Assembly (NCBI GenBank): GCA_016987375.1
Contig: PJRA01000524.1
Coordinates: forward strand, 549,046 to 571,940
Source of the DNA: Brachionus koreanus
Taxonomy: Eukaryota; Rotifera; Eurotatoria; Ploima; Brachionidae
DNA: 22,895 nt
Direction of reading: 5' to 3'
The notes below the pieces were generated by a model. The model was not told where the DNA came from and made no database searches. It saw only the letters and a list, made by a program, of their open reading frames with translations. A program made the translations under genes and the position numbers. Within the stretch, counting starts at the first letter, position 1; every line of letters begins with the position of its first letter. Of this stretch, positions 19,848 to 22,895 are shown one piece after another.

Positions 19848-20078
19848 AGATGTACAGTTTTTCAAACAGGCCATTACAGTTCTGATGAGAAGTGGGTCAA
19901 TTTTCGAAATTATGATAGTGGAAATCAATGGTTGAATCTATCACAACCAACTCAACCATTAGTGAAAAAAGGATGCTGTCATTTAAAAGCTATGTTGTGT
20001 TTTGTGTGGAATTTCCAAGTGGTTATTCACTTTGATCATGCCATAAATGTATCCGCATTAAATTTTTTTTTATCTTAG
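19848..20078 (+). pseudogene. mariner transposase fragment
   Basis: About 75 codons are open in one frame to a TAG at 20076-20078. HYSSDEKWVNF matches the (V/I)TGDEKWV motif around the first catalytic Asp of Tc1/mariner transposases. NQWLNLSQPTQP matches the usual W-x-x-PGQP segment, and LKAMLCFVWNFQVVIHFD matches the K-(V/A)-MLC-x-WW-x-x-x-GV-IHF strand with the second Trp lost. The helix-turn-helix N-terminus and the rest of the DD34D core are absent. It is a fossil that cannot act. It sits between RECQL and possible exons to its right. Confidence 0.8.
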
Positions 20079-20378
20079 AATCTATTTCAGTAGCAGAGCA
20101 AATAAAAATAATTTTTTAAGTCTTTCAATTGAAAAGTTTTACAAAAATCTAAATAATATTATTATTTTTAATGCAGCATTTCAGAAATTTTATATATTTT
20201 ACATTTCAAGATTAATATTTTACAAATTTTTGAAAACTTAATTAGTTAAAGAATCTCAAAATTCATCATTATGAGCCAAGTTTTATCCATTTATGCTAAA
20301 TACTTTAAATTTTATCAAAGAATTCTACACGATTATTTTTTTTTGGTGAATGGAAAACCAAAAATCCTAAATTTTTAG

Positions 20379-20768
20379 GTCTTAAATTAGATATAAGTTT
20401 TGGTGAACGAGCCAAAAAGGGGACTAAACTAGACGCAACTGAACTGTCGAGTCAGTCAGTATTTTTTAGGTAAAAAAACAATGCTTGGCCAATAAAAATA
20501 GTATTAATTTTTATCTTTAAATTCTTGATGACGCTCTAATAGAAGAACACTTTTATCTAAAGTTTATTTAGGTTGTATCTATAATTTTGAACTATTTAAA
20601 ATACTTACAAATCTAAGAAATTTTCTTTAATTTAATAAAGTGCTTTTTATTTGGAACTAATTTTTATTTTAAAGTAGTCGCCAAAGGAAAAAGAAGAACT
20701 TTTTAGCATTTACATGCAATGGACCTACTAGACTGAGATCCAAAATTTATCAATTGTTTTCTTTTTAA
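20379..20768 (+). CDS. possible two-exon end of an unrecognised gene
   Basis: Exon 20379-20469 follows ATTTTTAG and reads LKLDISFGERAKKGTKLDAT then ELSSQSVFF; it ends AG|GTAAAA. Exon 20675-20768 follows TTTTAAAG, begins in the matching phase, and reads SSRQRKKKNFLAFTCNGPTR then LRSKIYQLFSF to a TAA at 20766-20768. Both islands are clearly richer in G and C than their surroundings, and the phases agree (2 to 2). The first exon needs an upstream phase-1 exon that I could not find. I recognise no domain. Confidence 0.35.
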
Positions 20769-21543
20769 AAAATTAATTTATGACTATAATGGTGTTTGTT
20801 GACTTTTTAATAAAATTTGTTGCTGTTATCTATTTCAAACAAAACATATAAATTAATTATCTTTCTAAAGAAATTTATAATATCTAAAAAAATTCAATTC
20901 TAATAGCAAAAAATTTATTTCGACAAAACAATGAATTTAGACTTTTTAATAGTTTTCTTTTTTGTTTTTTAATACTCTATTGCTAGCTATTAATTTTTAA
21001 AATGTTTTAAAACTATTTAAAGTTAATTGCTTTGATAGATGAGTGTTGGAAAATGCATGACACTGTCACTTTTAATGTTTTAGTTATTTCTCTCGCAATA
21101 AAAGTCAAAAAGTTCTAGGAAATTAATTTAATTTTACTTTTTTTTTTAAATTATGGTCATGCATTTAAGGCCCAAATTTGGAAAATTAATTTTTTATAAA
21201 TTTTCAGTTGAGCTTAATTTAAGATTTTTTTTTTCAATTTAGTTGGTTTCTTTGTTTAAATAAACGGTAAAATTTGAAATATAAAACCTTAGGAAAAAAA
21301 GCAAATTAATCATATTTACATTTTAGCAATTTAAATGTATCTCGAATGATAGAAATAGCAATGATTATGATGAATGTAAGTCAATATTAATTAATTTTTA
21401 AAAAGAAAAAAAAATAGAAAAATACTTGATTCGTAAATTGTTACCAATCAAATTTTTTTAGCTTTACAACCTAGTAATAAAAACAAGTTTTTATTGCCTA
21501 AATTTAGTCAAAAATATATCGAGCTAACAGAATTTAATTACTA
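20769..21543. other. AT-rich stretch with one faint exon-like island
   Basis: Mostly A/T runs. Near 21328-21376 a short open stretch (NLNVSRMIEIAMIMMN) lies between an ATTTTAG acceptor and a perfect GTAAGT donor, but it is too short and low-complexity to call. Confidence 0.4.
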
Positions 21544-21627
21544 ATGATCTCTTCTTTTGATTTACTAAGAAAAAATTTCGATCAAAGAACACTTAGTTGC
21601 CCACGTGTTCAATGTCCTCGTAAATAA
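21544..21627 (+). CDS. possible small or first exon, unrecognised
   Basis: An ATG at 21544 opens 27 codons, MISSFDLLRKNFDQRTLSCP then RVQCPRK, to a TAA at 21625-21627. A GTAAAT donor at 21620 would instead end the exon in phase 1. The Cys-Pro pairs and the better base composition are suggestive, but there is no partner exon in matching phase before 22081. Confidence 0.25.
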   Translation: MISSFDLLRKNFDQRTLSCPRVQCPRK

Positions 21628-21733
21628 AAAAACACTTTTTTTTTAAAGTAAACAAATAGTTTTTAGTCAATTGAAACAGTTGGCAGTAATTGATTTTCTT
21701 TTTTTATAAAATTCTCATTAATTATTTACTTTA

Positions 21734-21782
21734 GCCAAGTCTTTTCAATTTTTTGATTTTTGAGCTTGTATGACTTGGCTTA
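21734..21782. repeat. short inverted repeat (stem-loop)
   Basis: AGCCAAGTC and its exact inverse GACTTGGCT are separated by about 30 T-rich bases. The core AAGTC/GACTT resembles the AAGTCC repeat in the F-box-gene intron. It may be the remnant of a small inverted-repeat element. Confidence 0.4.
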
Positions 21783-22080
21783 ATATTTGATTTAAAAGGA
21801 TTCATTTTTTTTATTAGATGCCTTAAAATTTGTTCATTTAAAAGAATTCGTAGAAAAATTATTTAAAAAAAAAATTCTCAAAATTTATTATTTTAATAAA
21901 TTTGAAATTTTATTCAAATAATTTAGAAATTCTATTTTTAGATAATTTTTAGAGAAAAAAAAATTTATTTTAAAAAAAGTGATGCTGAATGAAGATGAGC
22001 AGGAATTCGACAGTATAGAATTTTTTCTCTAAAACAAATTTCACACATAATTAAAGGATTTTTGAAAGCGAAATGATAAT

Positions 22081-22326
22081 ATGACACCAAGGCGCAGTGA
22101 CGCCGATATTGTTGCCGAATTAAAAGGCAAAAAAACACTTTCCAAGCGACGCTTCACTGTAGCAAATGGCAGTTCTAATAATGACATAAAGAAAATGTTG
22201 GAAAGTTTGGCCAAAAGAAAGTAAAAATTTTTCATAAAATACAAAATTCTATGTCTATTTTAATAAAGAACAGATAATGATGATGGAATAGGAAAATTCC
22301 TAAGAAACCGCTCAGACTCAAAGTAA
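22081..22326 (+). CDS. small basic protein, two exons or more, unrecognised
   Basis: Exon 22081-22220 starts MTPRRSDADIVAELKGKKTL, then SKRRFTVANGSS, and ends DIKKMLESLAKRK at a GTAAAA donor. Exon 22269-22326 follows AATAAAG in phase and reads TDNDDGIGKFLRNRSDSK to a TAA at 22324-22326, giving 65 residues. The frame is open a few codons upstream of the ATG (KRNDN), so an earlier exon is possible. A GTAAAT overlapping the stop (TCAAA|GTAAAT) could instead carry the gene on to the right. Codon use and G+C content are clearly gene-like. The high Lys/Arg content suggests a nucleic-acid-binding or nuclear protein, but that is a guess. The minus-strand frame over the same bases is its shadow. Confidence 0.55.
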
Positions 22327-22895
22327 ATTTTTCAGCTTTCAATCAGAGCTAAAAGTTCTAATATTAATTTACTTATTAACTAAATTTATTTGTCAAAAAC
22401 TTCCTTAAAAATGTGTATAGTTTTTCAAAAAGCTTTTAGTAACAATTCTAATGTGCCACTTCTATTATTAAGATAATATTTAAAAAAAATTTCATATCCT
22501 TGTTAGAAAAACTACTACTAGTTTGAATCCCATCTTAGTATGAATTTTTAAAATGGCAATTACTCAGTTAGCTGATCATTCATTCTCCATTGCCAAAGTT
22601 TTTTTTCGAATTTCAGATCTGTGCGGTACACTTTGATAATTTAGTAGATTCTTCTTTGATTGTATGTGAAATAGCCAGTTTATACATTTTTTTTTAGTTT
22701 ATGACATCGGTTTTTACAAATTTATATTTATTTTTTCATTTATTTTTCTTCTTTTCAGCCAACATGCTTTTTTTAAACTAAACATATTAAAGCTTATCAA
22801 AAATGGTTTGGGAATTTGTTTTGTGACTGTTTTAGACCTCTTCTAAAAATAATCGTTTGTTTCCTTTAAGATTTATTCATGCTGAGTTCTTGTAT
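22327..22895. other. right end of the window, no supported gene
   Basis: A richer patch at 22552-22690 is open in short pieces (MAITQLADHSFSIAKVFFRI, then in another frame ICAVHFDNLVDSSLIVCEIA) broken by stops and a frame change. It could be exons of the preceding gene or a decayed transposase. The rest is AT-rich. Confidence 0.35.

Noticed and set aside
22041..22244. Minus-strand 67-codon frame
   Set aside because: Antisense to the small basic protein, whose exons have clean splice borders and better composition.
22552..22690. Possible transposase or THAP-like fragment (ICAVHFDNLV)
   Set aside because: The resemblance is a handful of residues and lacks the zinc-ligand spacing; kept only as a note on the region.
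1..22895. tRNA or rRNA genes, CRISPR arrays, bacterial-type operons, viral genes
   Set aside because: None seen; no cloverleaf-like GGTTCAA blocks, no regular repeat-spacer arrays, and gene structure is eukaryotic throughout.

Overview
The window is a piece of an animal nuclear genome. It is strongly AT-rich. The genes are broken by many short introns, mostly about 45-65 bp, with ordinary GT-AG borders, and the proteins (DESI2, RECQL/RecQ1, a KATNIP-like N-terminus, an F-box/LRR protein) are of metazoan or general eukaryotic type. There are no operons or ribosome binding sites. A small AT-rich invertebrate genome, perhaps a rotifer, would fit, but that is inference. I rebuilt exons by eye from splice sites, phase and family resemblance; no transcript data were available.

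Layout, left to right. (1) 1-527: perhaps the last exon of a gene entering from the left (+). (2) 528-1278, minus: two-exon DESI2-type PPPDE isopeptidase. (3) 2788-3939 and 4615-6035, minus: two tandem six-exon paralogues that resemble only the N-terminus of katanin-interacting protein (KATNIP). (4) 6507-8195, plus: an unrecognised Ser/Asp/Glu-rich protein, divergent from the second KATNIP-like gene across a short shared upstream region. (5) 8630-10244: transposon debris, comprising a broken LINE reverse-transcriptase tail, a hAT-like MITE with an 8-bp duplication, and a piggyBac-like MITE bounded by TTAA. (6) 10313-13449, plus: nine-exon F-box/LRR gene with more repeat debris in its one large intron. 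(7) 13655-15175, minus: a secreted, probably N-glycosylated protein with two in-phase alternative last exons, one soluble and one carrying a transmembrane helix. (8) 15909-18888, minus: a complete seven-exon RECQL helicase with a GC-AG intron and a Trp-to-Tyr change in the aromatic-rich loop. (9) 19848-22895: a mariner transposase fossil, scattered possible exons and a small basic protein gene.

The genes do not form one pathway. KATNIP is a ciliary-base/microtubule protein, DESI2 and the F-box protein act on SUMO/ubiquitin-type modification, and RECQL acts in DNA repair. The most interesting points are the duplicated, stand-alone KATNIP-like N-terminal module, the apparent secreted/membrane switch by alternative terminal exons, and the RECQL aromatic-loop substitution.
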